A stretch of DNA of 40,651 nucleotides from an uncultured Erysipelotrichaceae bacterium (GTDB lineage: Bacteria; Bacillota_I; Bacilli_A; Erysipelotrichales; Erysipelotrichaceae), in assembly GCA_944327135.1 (NCBI GenBank), contig CALVGQ010000073.1, positions 1 to 40,651 on the forward strand, written 5' to 3'. Positions 31,983 to 40,085 of the stretch are shown one piece after another; positions within the stretch are counted from its first letter, which is position 1, and the number at the start of each line of letters is the position of its first letter. The position numbers were made by a program, and so were the translations under genes. The notes below the pieces were generated by a model. The model had not been told where the DNA came from. It was given only the letters and a program-made list of their open reading frames with translations, and did not search any database.

Positions 31983-34516
31983 TGGCAAAAAAAAGTGATT
32001 GGAATGTGACTGGAGAGATTATCCCGACTTCTTTAGAAGAAATCATGTCGGATCGATTCGGACGATATTCAAAATATATCATTCAGGAAAGGGCCCTGCC
32101 GGATGCTCGTGATGGTTTAAAACCTGTTCAGCGGCGAATTCTGTATTCGATGTATCATGAAGGAAACACGTATGATCATCCGCATCGCAAGTCGGCCAAG
32201 ACAGTTGGAAATGTTATCGGTAATTATCATCCGCATGGAGATACCAGTGTTTATGATGCCATGGTCCGGCTTTCTCAGGACTGGAAGATTCGGATGCCTT
32301 TGGTCGATATGCACGGCAATAATGGTTCGATCGACGATGATCCGCCGGCTGCAATGCGATATACGGAAGCGCGCTTGGCTAAAATTTCCAATACGATGCT
32401 GGAGGATCTGGATAAGGATACAGTGCCTTTCGCCCCAAACTTCGATGATACGGAAAATGAGCCGACCGTGCTGCCCAGCCGATTTCCAGCTTTGCTGGTG
32501 AATGGGGCAACAGGAATTGCAGCCGGATATGCAACCAATATCCCGCCCCACAATTTACGGGAGGTCATCGATGCAACCATTACCCGCATTCAGTTTCCGG
32601 ATTGCAGCTTACAGACATTGATGGAACTGCTTCCTGGACCTGATTTTCCAACAGGAGGCATCGTTCAGGGCAAATCGAGCATTGAGGAAGCCTATCAAAC
32701 AGGACGTGGTAAAATTGTATTGCGGGCCCGCTGCAGCATCGAACAAACCAAGACCTGCCATCAGATTGTGATTACGCAGATTCCTTATGAAGTCGTGAAA
32801 TCCAATCTGATTCGTAAGATGGATGATATTCGGCTTTCTAAAGAGATTGATGGGATTTTGGATGTGCGGGATGAATCGGACCGCAATGGATTGCGGATTG
32901 CGGTCGATGTGAAAAAGGATGCAGATCCTCAGCTGATTTTGAATTATTTCTATAAAAACACAGAATTGCAGATCAACTACAACTGCAACATGGTTGCCAT
33001 TGTGAATCAGCGTCCGGTCCAGATGGGGCTGATTGCACTTCTGGATGCTTTTATTGCTCATCGCGAAGAAGTGGTCCTGCGGCGAAGCCGTTATCTGTTA
33101 AATAAGATGGAAACTCGCTGTCATGTTCTGGAAGGCTTGATGAAGGCGGTTTCGATTTTGGATGAGATCATTCGTTTGATTCGGGCTTCAAAAGATAAAG
33201 CTGATTCCAAAAGGGCTTTGGAAGCTGAATTTGGTTTTACTGAAATCCAATCAGAAGCGATTGTCACGCTGCGGCTTTATCGTTTAAGCTCCACTGATAT
33301 CAAGACGCTGCGGGAGGAATTTGCTCAGCTGATCAATGAGATGGAAAAGCTAAAGACAATTCTGGAAAATCGCAATGTGCTAAAAAGTGAGATCGTTCGG
33401 GAATTAAAAGAGATCCGGGATCAATATGCTGATCAGCGGCGGACCGAGATCCAGGAAGAAATTGAGGAGGTCGTCATCAAAAAGGAACATATGATTGCCA
33501 ATGAACGAGTCGTGGTGACGGTCTCGCGGGATGGATATCTCAAGCGGGTGAGCCTGCGTTCTTACCAGGCCAGTGAAGGGATTTTAACTGGTCTTAAAGA
33601 ATCAGATGAGCTTATTGGAACGCTGGAAGCAGATACTCATGATACCTTGCTGCTGTTTACCAGCAAAGGCAATTATGCTTATCTTCCGGTCTATCAGATT
33701 GGGGATGCCAAATGGAAAGATATCGGAAACCATCTGAATCATTTGGTGAAATGTGATGGAGATGACAAGATCAAAAGTGCAATTTTGGTCAAGAATTTCC
33801 AGACCGAAGCCTGGATCGTAAGCATTTCCCGCAGCGGATCGATCAAAAAAACAGCCGTAGCAGACTGGGTGGTACAACGCAACAACCGGATGATGACCGC
33901 GATGAAATTAAAGAATGCAAAAGATGCTTTACTGCGGTCTTTTGTTGCCTACCGGGATGAGGAAGTGCTCCTGGTTACGAAAGAGGGGTATGCCAGTCGA
34001 TATTCGCTGGATCTGGTTCCGGAAACCGGAGTCAGAAGCCAAGGCGTTAAGGCAATAAATCTTGCAAAGGAAGATGAACTTGCCACTGCCTGTGTTTTGC
34101 GGCCGGATCGCAATGCCGTTGTTCTGATTGAAGAAAAAGGCGGAATGAAACGGATCAAGGTGCAAGATCTGAATGTGACTTCCCGCCCAGTAAAGGGAGA
34201 AATGTTATGCAAACGCATCAAAAGCAATCCTTACCGAATCTCTCAGGTATTTTCCGTCTCACCCTTTGATCTCTTGACCTTCATGGATCCTGAACGGCAG
34301 ACGATTGCTTGCCGGGAGATTCCGCTGATGTCCAAAGAAGCGACCTTTTCAACACCGCTTGTTTTAAAGCCGGGTTGGTTCGTTCAGCAGGGAATTGAAG
34401 AAGTTCGGATTGTTGATTCCATTGAGGATCATAGCCTGGATCTTTCTGCATCGGAACTTGATGAAAAGCCGCATCAAGATGTGGAGCGGATCAGCTTATT
34501 TGAGATCAAAGACTAA
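31982..34516 (+). CDS. parC: DNA topoisomerase IV subunit A
   Basis: The breakage-reunion subunit, 844 residues. The winged-helix domain has the catalytic tyrosine in AAMRYTEARL (Y127), and the quinolone-region segment HPHGDTSVYDAMVRL has the usual serine. A tower and coiled coil follow, then a C-terminal beta-pinwheel (about 500-800) with blade-like repeats. The ATG at 31982 shares its first base with the parE stop and has AAGGGG eight bases upstream; a GTG at 31979 is also in frame. The tail beyond about 800 is acidic and unusual. A terminator follows. Confidence 0.93.
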   Translation: MAKKSDWNVTGEIIPTSLEEIMSDRFGRYSKYIIQERALPDARDGLKPVQRRILYSMYHEGNTYDHPHRKSAKTVGNVIGNYHPHGDTSVYDAMVRLSQDWKIRMPLVDMHGNNGSIDDDPPAAMRYTEARLAKISNTMLEDLDKDTVPFAPNFDDTENEPTVLPSRFPALLVNGATGIAAGYATNIPPHNLREVIDATITRIQFPDCSLQTLMELLPGPDFPTGGIVQGKSSIEEAYQTGRGKIVLRARCSIEQTKTCHQIVITQIPYEVVKSNLIRKMDDIRLSKEIDGILDVRDESDRNGLRIAVDVKKDADPQLILNYFYKNTELQINYNCNMVAIVNQRPVQMGLIALLDAFIAHREEVVLRRSRYLLNKMETRCHVLEGLMKAVSILDEIIRLIRASKDKADSKRALEAEFGFTEIQSEAIVTLRLYRLSSTDIKTLREEFAQLINEMEKLKTILENRNVLKSEIVRELKEIRDQYADQRRTEIQEEIEEVVIKKEHMIANERVVVTVSRDGYLKRVSLRSYQASEGILTGLKESDELIGTLEADTHDTLLLFTSKGNYAYLPVYQIGDAKWKDIGNHLNHLVKCDGDDKIKSAILVKNFQTEAWIVSISRSGSIKKTAVADWVVQRNNRMMTAMKLKNAKDALLRSFVAYRDEEVLLVTKEGYASRYSLDLVPETGVRSQGVKAINLAKEDELATACVLRPDRNAVVLIEEKGGMKRIKVQDLNVTSRPVKGEMLCKRIKSNPYRISQVFSVSPFDLLTFMDPERQTIACREIPLMSKEATFSTPLVLKPGWFVQQGIEEVRIVDSIEDHSLDLSASELDEKPHQDVERISLFEIKD

Positions 34517-34560
34517 TTAAACGAAATGATCGTATTGGAATACGGTAAAATCGAATCTGT

Positions 34561-34601
34561 AAAGGGACGCCTTTTGAAACAGGAAAAAGCGTCCCTTTTT
34601 T
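34561..34601 (+). terminator. terminator after parC
   Basis: AAAGGGACGC (34561-34570) pairs perfectly with GCGTCCCTTT (34589-34598), with T continuing. It separates the housekeeping genes from the CRISPR locus. Confidence 0.9.
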
Positions 34602-34672
34602 AATGAAGAATAGAAAAGAACATGAATTTTATAATGATCGATCGTTTTGAATTTTCAATTTGCTTTTATTTT

Positions 34673-34701
34673 ATTACAAATGAAAAAAATTATTGTAAAA
34701 T
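34673..34701 (+). promoter_or_regulatory. cas9 promoter candidate with imperfect inverted repeat
   Basis: ATTACA (34673-34678), 17-bp spacer, TAAAAT (34696-34701). The two elements are themselves part of an imperfect inverted repeat, TTATTTTATTACAA (about 34666-34679) against TTGTAAAATAATAA (34694-34707). The predicted start is near 34708. AGGAG (34727-34731) then serves cas9. Nothing else is seen between the parC terminator and cas9. Confidence 0.55.
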
Positions 34702-34739
34702 AATAAAAAAGTTTATTTGATTAAAAAGGAGAATCATTT

Positions 34740-37700
34740 ATGGGCAAGGTGTTAGGGTTAGATATTGGGGTAGCCTCTGTAGGTTGGGGGATTATTGATT
34801 TAGAAACCAGTCAGATCGTGGATGCAGGAGTGCGTTTGTTTCAGGAAGCGGATAAAGAAAATAATGAGAAAAGACGCGGCTTTCGCAGCGGCCGTCGGTT
34901 AAAAAGAAGGCGGGTAACCCGAATTCGCGATCTTGAAAAACTATTGAAAAGAGAGAATTTATATACTGGAATCATTCAGTTCATCGATCCTTATGAGGCA
35001 AGGTGCAAAGGGCTTACAGAGAAAATGACTCTTGAAGAGCTCAATCGTGCTTTGTTTCATTTATGCAAACATCGCGGAAGTGCATTGGAAATTATAGAAG
35101 ATGGACAAGTGAGCCAAGATTCCACTAGCACCAAATCTGTACTGGCGGATAATGATGCCTTGCTTCAGCAGGGAAAATATGTTTGTGAAATCCAGCTTCA
35201 GCGGATCAAAGAGGGGAAGCAGCTCAGAGGAATTCAAAATAATTTTAGAAGCAAGGACTATCAAAAAGAATTATGCCAGCTGCTGCAAACCCAGGGTATC
35301 GAAAAAAATCTTTCACAGGAAATCATGGATTGTATTTTAAGAAGACGCGATTTTTCAGAGGGACCTGGAAGTTTTAAATCACCGACGATTTATGGCCGTA
35401 TCTATAATGAGGATGGAACGGTCAAGGTAGGAATGATTGAAAAAATGACGGGAAGATGTTCGATCTATCCGGATGAGCTTCGTGCCCCTAAATTGGCGCC
35501 ATCAGCGGAGTTTTTCAATTTATTGAACGATTTGAATAACTTGCGGATCGATGAGGAGCCATTAGAAGTTGAATTGAAACAGAAGATTGTTCATGAAGCA
35601 TTTGCCAAAGGCGGAATAACACCAAAACAAATCGAGAAATTGACTGGTATTCCGTTAGAGGATATTACCGGATTCCGTATTGATAAAGAGGAGCGGCCGT
35701 TATTAACGAAACTGGAGGGCTTTAAAGCTTTACGGACGATTTTCAGCGAGCATGGAAATCCATCGCGATTGAAAGAGTTTGAACTTTTAGATAAAATTGC
35801 AGAAATCCTGACAAAAACCAAAGTGAAAGAGGAACGGATTGCAGAGCTTGGTTCAATTCTGGAAGAAGATCTGATTTTAAAAATTGCAGAGCTGAATAAA
35901 TTTACGGGCTATCATTCGTTGTCACTTAAGGCGCTGAATCAAATGAATGAGGAACTCTATCATACTCAGCTGAATCAAATGCAAATTTTACAGCTATCCA
36001 ATCTAAGAAATTCTTTGCGAATCGATCAAAAAGGGAAAAAAAATATCAGCATTCAAGGCGACGCCATTTTATCTCCGGTGGCCATGCGTTCATATCGTCA
36101 AACGATCAAGGTAGTGAATGCAGTAAGAAGAAGATATGGGGAAATGGAAAGCATCGTGGTGGAAACGACGCGTGCTAAAAACTCGGCAGAGGAAAAGAAA
36201 AGAATCAATGAAGCACAGAAGTATTTTAAGAAAATGAATGATGAAGTGGATGAGATCCTGAAGGCTTATCCGGGAATCAAGGCAAATGGTAAATTAAGAA
36301 CGAAAATAAGATTGTATCAGGAACAAGGCGGAAAAAGTGCCTATACTCAGCAAACGGTTGACTTGGATCGATTGATCCAAGATCCTGCGGCTTATGAAAT
36401 CGACCACATCATTCCAATTTCGATCTCTTTAGATGATTCGATCAATAATAAAGTTTTGACTACACGGCTGGAAAATCAGGAAAAAGGACAGCTGACCCCA
36501 GTCATGGCTTTTGAAAGAGGCAAATTTTCAGAAGGAAGTTTGGAAAAGTATCGGTCTTTTTGTAGAAATTTATATGTTTCGCATAAGATTTCTTTAAAAA
36601 AATATCGTAACTACACTTACGCCAACGACATCAGCCGGTATGAGAATATGAAAGAATTCGTTGCTCGAAATTTGGTAGACACATCATATGCGAACCGGCT
36701 TGTTTTCAATACTTTGATGGATTATTTCAAAGATAATGGAATCGCGACGACGGTGCATACGATCAAAGGATCAGCGACCAGTGCTTTTAGAAAACGAATC
36801 AAGGGTTTAGAAAAGGATCGGGAATTGGACTATAGTCATCATGCGATCGATGCCTTGATCGTTGCTTCTATCAAGAAACTGAATCTTTATCGTAAATTGC
36901 TGGTCGATTTCCAGGTTCAAGGAAAAGATATTGTTTATCGAAAAGAAACCGGCGAAGTGATTGACAGCAACGAGGAGCTGCTGTTAGATGAAAAATACAT
37001 GCGTTTTTTAAATGATCTGGTAAAATACAATGTTCGCAATTATTCACATCGCATTGATACCAAACCGAATCGAAGCATTGCGGATCAAACGATTTACAGT
37101 ACACGGAATTATGGAGAGGGGGATTTGGTAGTAAAAAAATACAAAAATATTTACGATCCTAAATTTACAGCACTGGCTGAAGATATTCTCAATGAGAAAA
37201 CAGAAAAGTATTTAATTGCGAGAAATGATCCGCAAACCTTTGAAAAAATAAAACAAATCGTTTTCCATTATTATGAGCAATTTAAGACAGATCCTGAAAA
37301 AGTCAAGAAAGGGAAAAAAGAAGAGATTCTGCTTTCATTCAACCCATTGGCCATGCATCTTAGTGAAACTGGTGAGAAAATCACGAAATTTTCCAAAAAG
37401 GACAAGGGTCCAATCATCACTTCATTGAAATACACCGATGGAAAACTAGGGATCCATGTGGATATTACACAGAACTACGAAGCGAAAGATAAAAAGGTAG
37501 TTCTTCAACAGATTTCTCCTTATCGCACTGATTTTTATTGGGATGATGGCAAATATAAATTTGTCACGATCCGGTATGCGAATGTCGAATACAGCAAAAC
37601 CGACGAGGAATATTTTATCAAGGAAGAATGGTACAAGCAGGAAAAAAGAAAAAAGAAAATTCAGGACTCCGCTGAATTCTGTTTCTCCCTGCACCGCAAT

Positions 37701-37928
37701 GAATTGATCGAAATTACCGACGAACAGGGAACCAGTCTGTGGAAATTTACTGCCACTAATAATGACACAAATAATGTCATTGAGGTCAAACCGATTTCTT
37801 ATTATGAGAAAAAGCAAATCATGCTTACCATTGGCGGAAAGATCAAGTGTCTTAGAAAATTCAGCTGTGACCCGTTAGGAAAATGTACAGAAAGTACGTT
37901 CTCCCCCTTGAAATTGCGCTTCAAATAG
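34740..37928 (+). CDS. cas9: type II-A CRISPR-associated endonuclease Cas9 (compact, SaCas9-like)
   Basis: RNA-guided DNA nuclease of 1062 residues. RuvC-I GLDIGVASVGWG (catalytic D8); Arg-rich bridge helix about 45-70; REC lobe about 75-430; RuvC-II VVETTRAKNS (E475); HNH YEIDHIIPISISLDDS (D555, H556); RuvC-III DYSHHAIDALIVA (H701, D704); PAM-interacting end about 800-1062. All catalytic residues are present, so it should be active. The N-terminus and C-terminus follow Staphylococcus aureus Cas9 (1053 aa) closely. By remembered alignment SaCas9 N985, N986 and E993 are kept (N1007, N1008, E1015), but R991 and R1015 become V1013 and Q1026. AGGAG supports the start. Confidence 0.97.
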   Translation: MGKVLGLDIGVASVGWGIIDLETSQIVDAGVRLFQEADKENNEKRRGFRSGRRLKRRRVTRIRDLEKLLKRENLYTGIIQFIDPYEARCKGLTEKMTLEELNRALFHLCKHRGSALEIIEDGQVSQDSTSTKSVLADNDALLQQGKYVCEIQLQRIKEGKQLRGIQNNFRSKDYQKELCQLLQTQGIEKNLSQEIMDCILRRRDFSEGPGSFKSPTIYGRIYNEDGTVKVGMIEKMTGRCSIYPDELRAPKLAPSAEFFNLLNDLNNLRIDEEPLEVELKQKIVHEAFAKGGITPKQIEKLTGIPLEDITGFRIDKEERPLLTKLEGFKALRTIFSEHGNPSRLKEFELLDKIAEILTKTKVKEERIAELGSILEEDLILKIAELNKFTGYHSLSLKALNQMNEELYHTQLNQMQILQLSNLRNSLRIDQKGKKNISIQGDAILSPVAMRSYRQTIKVVNAVRRRYGEMESIVVETTRAKNSAEEKKRINEAQKYFKKMNDEVDEILKAYPGIKANGKLRTKIRLYQEQGGKSAYTQQTVDLDRLIQDPAAYEIDHIIPISISLDDSINNKVLTTRLENQEKGQLTPVMAFERGKFSEGSLEKYRSFCRNLYVSHKISLKKYRNYTYANDISRYENMKEFVARNLVDTSYANRLVFNTLMDYFKDNGIATTVHTIKGSATSAFRKRIKGLEKDRELDYSHHAIDALIVASIKKLNLYRKLLVDFQVQGKDIVYRKETGEVIDSNEELLLDEKYMRFLNDLVKYNVRNYSHRIDTKPNRSIADQTIYSTRNYGEGDLVVKKYKNIYDPKFTALAEDILNEKTEKYLIARNDPQTFEKIKQIVFHYYEQFKTDPEKVKKGKKEEILLSFNPLAMHLSETGEKITKFSKKDKGPIITSLKYTDGKLGIHVDITQNYEAKDKKVVLQQISPYRTDFYWDDGKYKFVTIRYANVEYSKTDEEYFIKEEWYKQEKRKKKIQDSAEFCFSLHRNELIEITDEQGTSLWKFTATNNDTNNVIEVKPISYYEKKQIMLTIGGKIKCLRKFSCDPLGKCTESTFSPLKLRFK

Positions 37929-37936
37929 TGTATTCT
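37908..37936 (+). promoter_or_regulatory. tracrRNA promoter
   Basis: TTGAAA (37908-37913), 17-bp spacer, TATTCT (37931-37936). The -35 lies in the last codons of cas9. The start is predicted at about 37943. Confidence 0.75.
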
Positions 37937-37942
37937 AACTAT

Positions 37943-38024
37943 AGGTTTTAAGCATAGCAAAGTGAATTAGAACCTAGCAAAACAAGGCTTTATGCCGAAA
38001 TCGGAGTCTTCGGACTCCTTTTTT
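37943..38024 (+). ncRNA. predicted tracrRNA
   Basis: About 82 nt between cas9 and cas1, same strand as the array. The anti-repeat (37949-37983) is complementary to most of the CRISPR repeat: TAGCAAAAC (37975-37983) pairs with repeat bases 1-9, AATTAG (37965-37970) with bases 12-17, and TAAGCATAGCAAA with the 3' part, with two G-U pairs. AACC (37971-37974) faces repeat CT (10-11), a 2:4 bulge like the one in S. pyogenes. Next comes a nexus hairpin GGC-TTTAT-GCC (37986-37996) and a terminator. It would pair with pre-crRNA for processing, presumably by RNase III, and load Cas9. Ends are inferred. Confidence 0.9.
38003..38024 (+). terminator. tracrRNA terminator
   Basis: GGAGTC (38003-38008), TTCG loop, GACTCC (38013-38018), then six T. 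It stands 14 nt before the cas1 ATG. Confidence 0.92.
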
Positions 38025-38038
38025 ATTATTTATTGTCT

Positions 38039-38938
38039 ATGGGTTATCGAACGGTTTATATAAGAGATTCCGAAAAATTGCGGTTATATCTGGATAATCT
38101 TGTCGTGGAAACCAACAAGGGAGAAATTCGGTTTTTAATCAGCGATTTGAAATGTCTTATTATCGATAATTATAAAACCATTTTAAGTGCTCAATTAATT
38201 AATAAATTATCAGAAAATAATGTGGCGGTTGTTTTATGCGATCTATCGCATTTGCCAGCCACTCAGCTTCTTCCATTAAATGGCTATTATGCAGGCAGTA
38301 AAATGGTCAAGAAGCAGATTCTTTGGGACGAATTATTAAAAAAGCAGCTGCATCAGAAAATCATTCAGGGAAAAATTCAGGCACAGATCGAAATATTGAA
38401 AAAGAATCAGAAAGACCCTGCCGTCATGGAACGCTTAAAGCAGTTTAAAAATGAAGTGGCAGAAGGGGATTGTACTAATCGTGAGGGACTGTCTGCCAAG
38501 ATGTATTTCAGAGAAATGTTTGGAAAGGCATTTGTTCGTTTCGATCAGGATATCCTTAATGCGGGGTTGAATTATGGATATGCGATCTTTCGATCGTTGA
38601 TTAGTGCTATTCTTGTATCCAAAGGATTGTTATTGAATTTGGGGATATTTCATTATGGTGCGACCAATCAATACAATCTGGCTGATGATGTCATCGAGGT
38701 CTTTCGGCCTTTAGTGGATGATTATGTGCTGAATCATTTATGGAATGAGACACTTTTAACCAAAGAACATCGGGAAGGCTTGATTCGCTTGACAGATCTA
38801 AAAATTGAATATAACGGTCAGATGAATACGATCAACAATTCGATAGAAATGTATGCGGAGTCCATTATTCATTGTTTTGAGTGCAATCGGGCAGAGGACT
38901 TGATCATTCCTTCCTTGAGCAGGATTCATGATCTATAA
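38039..38938 (+). CDS. cas1: CRISPR-associated endonuclease Cas1 (type II)
   Basis: The integrase that inserts spacers together with Cas2. From ATG 38039 it has 299 residues and starts MGYRTVYIRDSEKLRLYLDN. The metal ligands are E149 (in NREGLSAK), H205 (FHYGA) and E220 (DDVIEVFRPL), at the same numbers as in S. pyogenes Cas1. TTG 38033 is an in-frame alternative. No Shine-Dalgarno sequence is visible; the bases before the start are the T-run of the tracrRNA terminator and an A/T stretch. It overlaps cas2 by 11 nt. Confidence 0.95.
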   Translation: MGYRTVYIRDSEKLRLYLDNLVVETNKGEIRFLISDLKCLIIDNYKTILSAQLINKLSENNVAVVLCDLSHLPATQLLPLNGYYAGSKMVKKQILWDELLKKQLHQKIIQGKIQAQIEILKKNQKDPAVMERLKQFKNEVAEGDCTNREGLSAKMYFREMFGKAFVRFDQDILNAGLNYGYAIFRSLISAILVSKGLLLNLGIFHYGATNQYNLADDVIEVFRPLVDDYVLNHLWNETLLTKEHREGLIRLTDLKIEYNGQMNTINNSIEMYAESIIHCFECNRAEDLIIPSLSRIHDL

Positions 38939-39251
38939 GTTTATGCGGCTCATTGTATTTTTTGACTTACCCATGAATTCTAAGAAGGAAGTCAAGATCT
39001 ATGCAAGATTTAGAAAATGGTTAATTGAAAATGGGTATATCATGATGCAGTATTCGGTGTATTCTAAGATTTTTAGTAATCGGGACGCCTGTGTGAAACA
39101 TATTCCAATCTTGAAAAGGATTGTTCCAAAACAAGGGCAGATCAGAATAATGATGATTACTGAAAAACAGTATGCAGGAATTGAAATCATCGTTGGCGGC
39201 ATGAGCAATCAGGAAAAGCTCATCTCCGTAGAACCGTTTGTTTCCTTATGA
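38928..39251 (+). CDS. cas2: CRISPR-associated endoribonuclease Cas2
   Basis: A 107-residue ferredoxin-like protein that bridges two Cas1 dimers during spacer integration. The first strand LIVFFDLPM carries the family aspartate; YSVYSKIFSNRDACVKHI and GQIRIMMITEKQYAGIEI are typical type II Cas2 segments. The ATG at 38928 lies within the end of cas1, with AGGA just upstream; ATG 38943 is a possible shorter start. It overlaps the next gene by 4 nt (ATGA). Confidence 0.94.
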   Translation: MIYKFMRLIVFFDLPMNSKKEVKIYARFRKWLIENGYIMMQYSVYSKIFSNRDACVKHIPILKRIVPKQGQIRIMMITEKQYAGIEIIVGGMSNQEKLISVEPFVSL

Positions 39252-40057
39252 TTCGATTAAGTTTTATTCATCATCAGACCAGAATTTCCTTCATTGTCAA
39301 TCAAGTCAAATACATGGTGATCAGTAATATGAGTGAATATTGGTGCATTCATCAATGTGTCTATCAAACATTGAATCGTCTTGGAATTTCAGAATATGCA
39401 GAAGAGAATGGGAAAATAACCCGTATTGAAATCGACGAAGAAAGCATTTCCAAATTTGATGAAATCATTTTTGTCCATCATCATTTTAATGTAGAAGAAG
39501 ATTTAAAGATGGGAACAAAATCATTGCTGCTTCGATATCTAAATAGTCTTCTTATGGAAAAGTTAATGCATGAAGAGATCCTTCAGTTAGCAAGCATGTT
39601 TCGGCTTGTTACAAACTTGCTCTCGGAAGAAGAGGTTGTTTTTCAGCCAATTGACTTGAATGCAAAAATACTTTCTAAATTATTTAATGGCTATTTTATG
39701 ATCGATGACCTATGCTGCAATGGCGTTGACTTTAACTATGAAAAAATCATTTGTATTCAGCTTAAATTGATTCAAAAAATAGTGAATCAAGAAAAGCGAT
39801 TTATTATCATAATTGAATTGATTTTTTATACAGATGAAATAATCAAGACGATTGAAACAATGAAAAGCTGCATCGTTTTAGTAATTTGTATGACCAAAGA
39901 AATTGTAAATAAAAAAAATAACATTTATTGGAATCATCTCGATTTTGAAGATGAAGAACAACTGTATGAAAGGATGATGTCAATGACCGATTATCTTAAT
40001 TTGGAAGATTACAAAAAAATGTTAAAAAAAGAGCACTTAAATAAGAATTGTAATTAA
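39248..40057 (+). CDS. csn2: Csn2-like type II-A adaptation protein (divergent)
   Basis: A 269-residue protein. I call it Csn2 from position (last gene before the array, 4-nt overlap with cas2), the N-terminal pattern LSFIHHQTRISFIVNQVKYMVI, which resembles the Csn2 opening strands, and the length. Csn2 forms a ring that binds DNA ends during spacer acquisition in type II-A systems. It is longer than S. pyogenes Csn2 (about 220) and shorter than the long form (about 350), and its mid-section is poorly recognisable. The DNA is clearly more A+T-rich than cas9 or the core genes. The pre-crRNA promoter overlaps its stop codon. It could belong to an unnamed Csn2 subfamily. Confidence 0.75.
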   Translation: MIRLSFIHHQTRISFIVNQVKYMVISNMSEYWCIHQCVYQTLNRLGISEYAEENGKITRIEIDEESISKFDEIIFVHHHFNVEEDLKMGTKSLLLRYLNSLLMEKLMHEEILQLASMFRLVTNLLSEEEVVFQPIDLNAKILSKLFNGYFMIDDLCCNGVDFNYEKIICIQLKLIQKIVNQEKRFIIIIELIFYTDEIIKTIETMKSCIVLVICMTKEIVNKKNNIYWNHLDFEDEEQLYERMMSMTDYLNLEDYKKMLKKEHLNKNCN

Positions 40058-40085
40058 ATAAATCCATGTGTATAATAAATTTGAG
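40048..40085 (+). promoter_or_regulatory. CRISPR leader: array promoter and ATTTGAG leader end
   Basis: TTGTAA (40048-40053), 17-bp spacer and perfect TATAAT (40071-40076) predict transcription from about 40083, three bases before the first repeat. ATTTGAG (40079-40085) abuts repeat 1 and matches the leader-end motif I know from many type II-A arrays, where it directs Cas1-Cas2 integration. The csn2 stop is at 40055-40057, so only 28 nt separate csn2 from the array and the -35 is inside csn2. Confidence 0.85.

Noticed and set aside
34602-34739. A degenerate repeat or second tracr-like RNA near the cas9 promoter (natural single-guide autoregulation)
   Set aside because: I found no repeat-like or anti-repeat sequence there; the only anti-repeat is between cas9 and cas1.
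34740-37928. Type II-C assignment because of the small Cas9
   Set aside because: A fourth gene in the csn2 position, the SaCas9-like sequence and the ATTTGAG leader end point to II-A.
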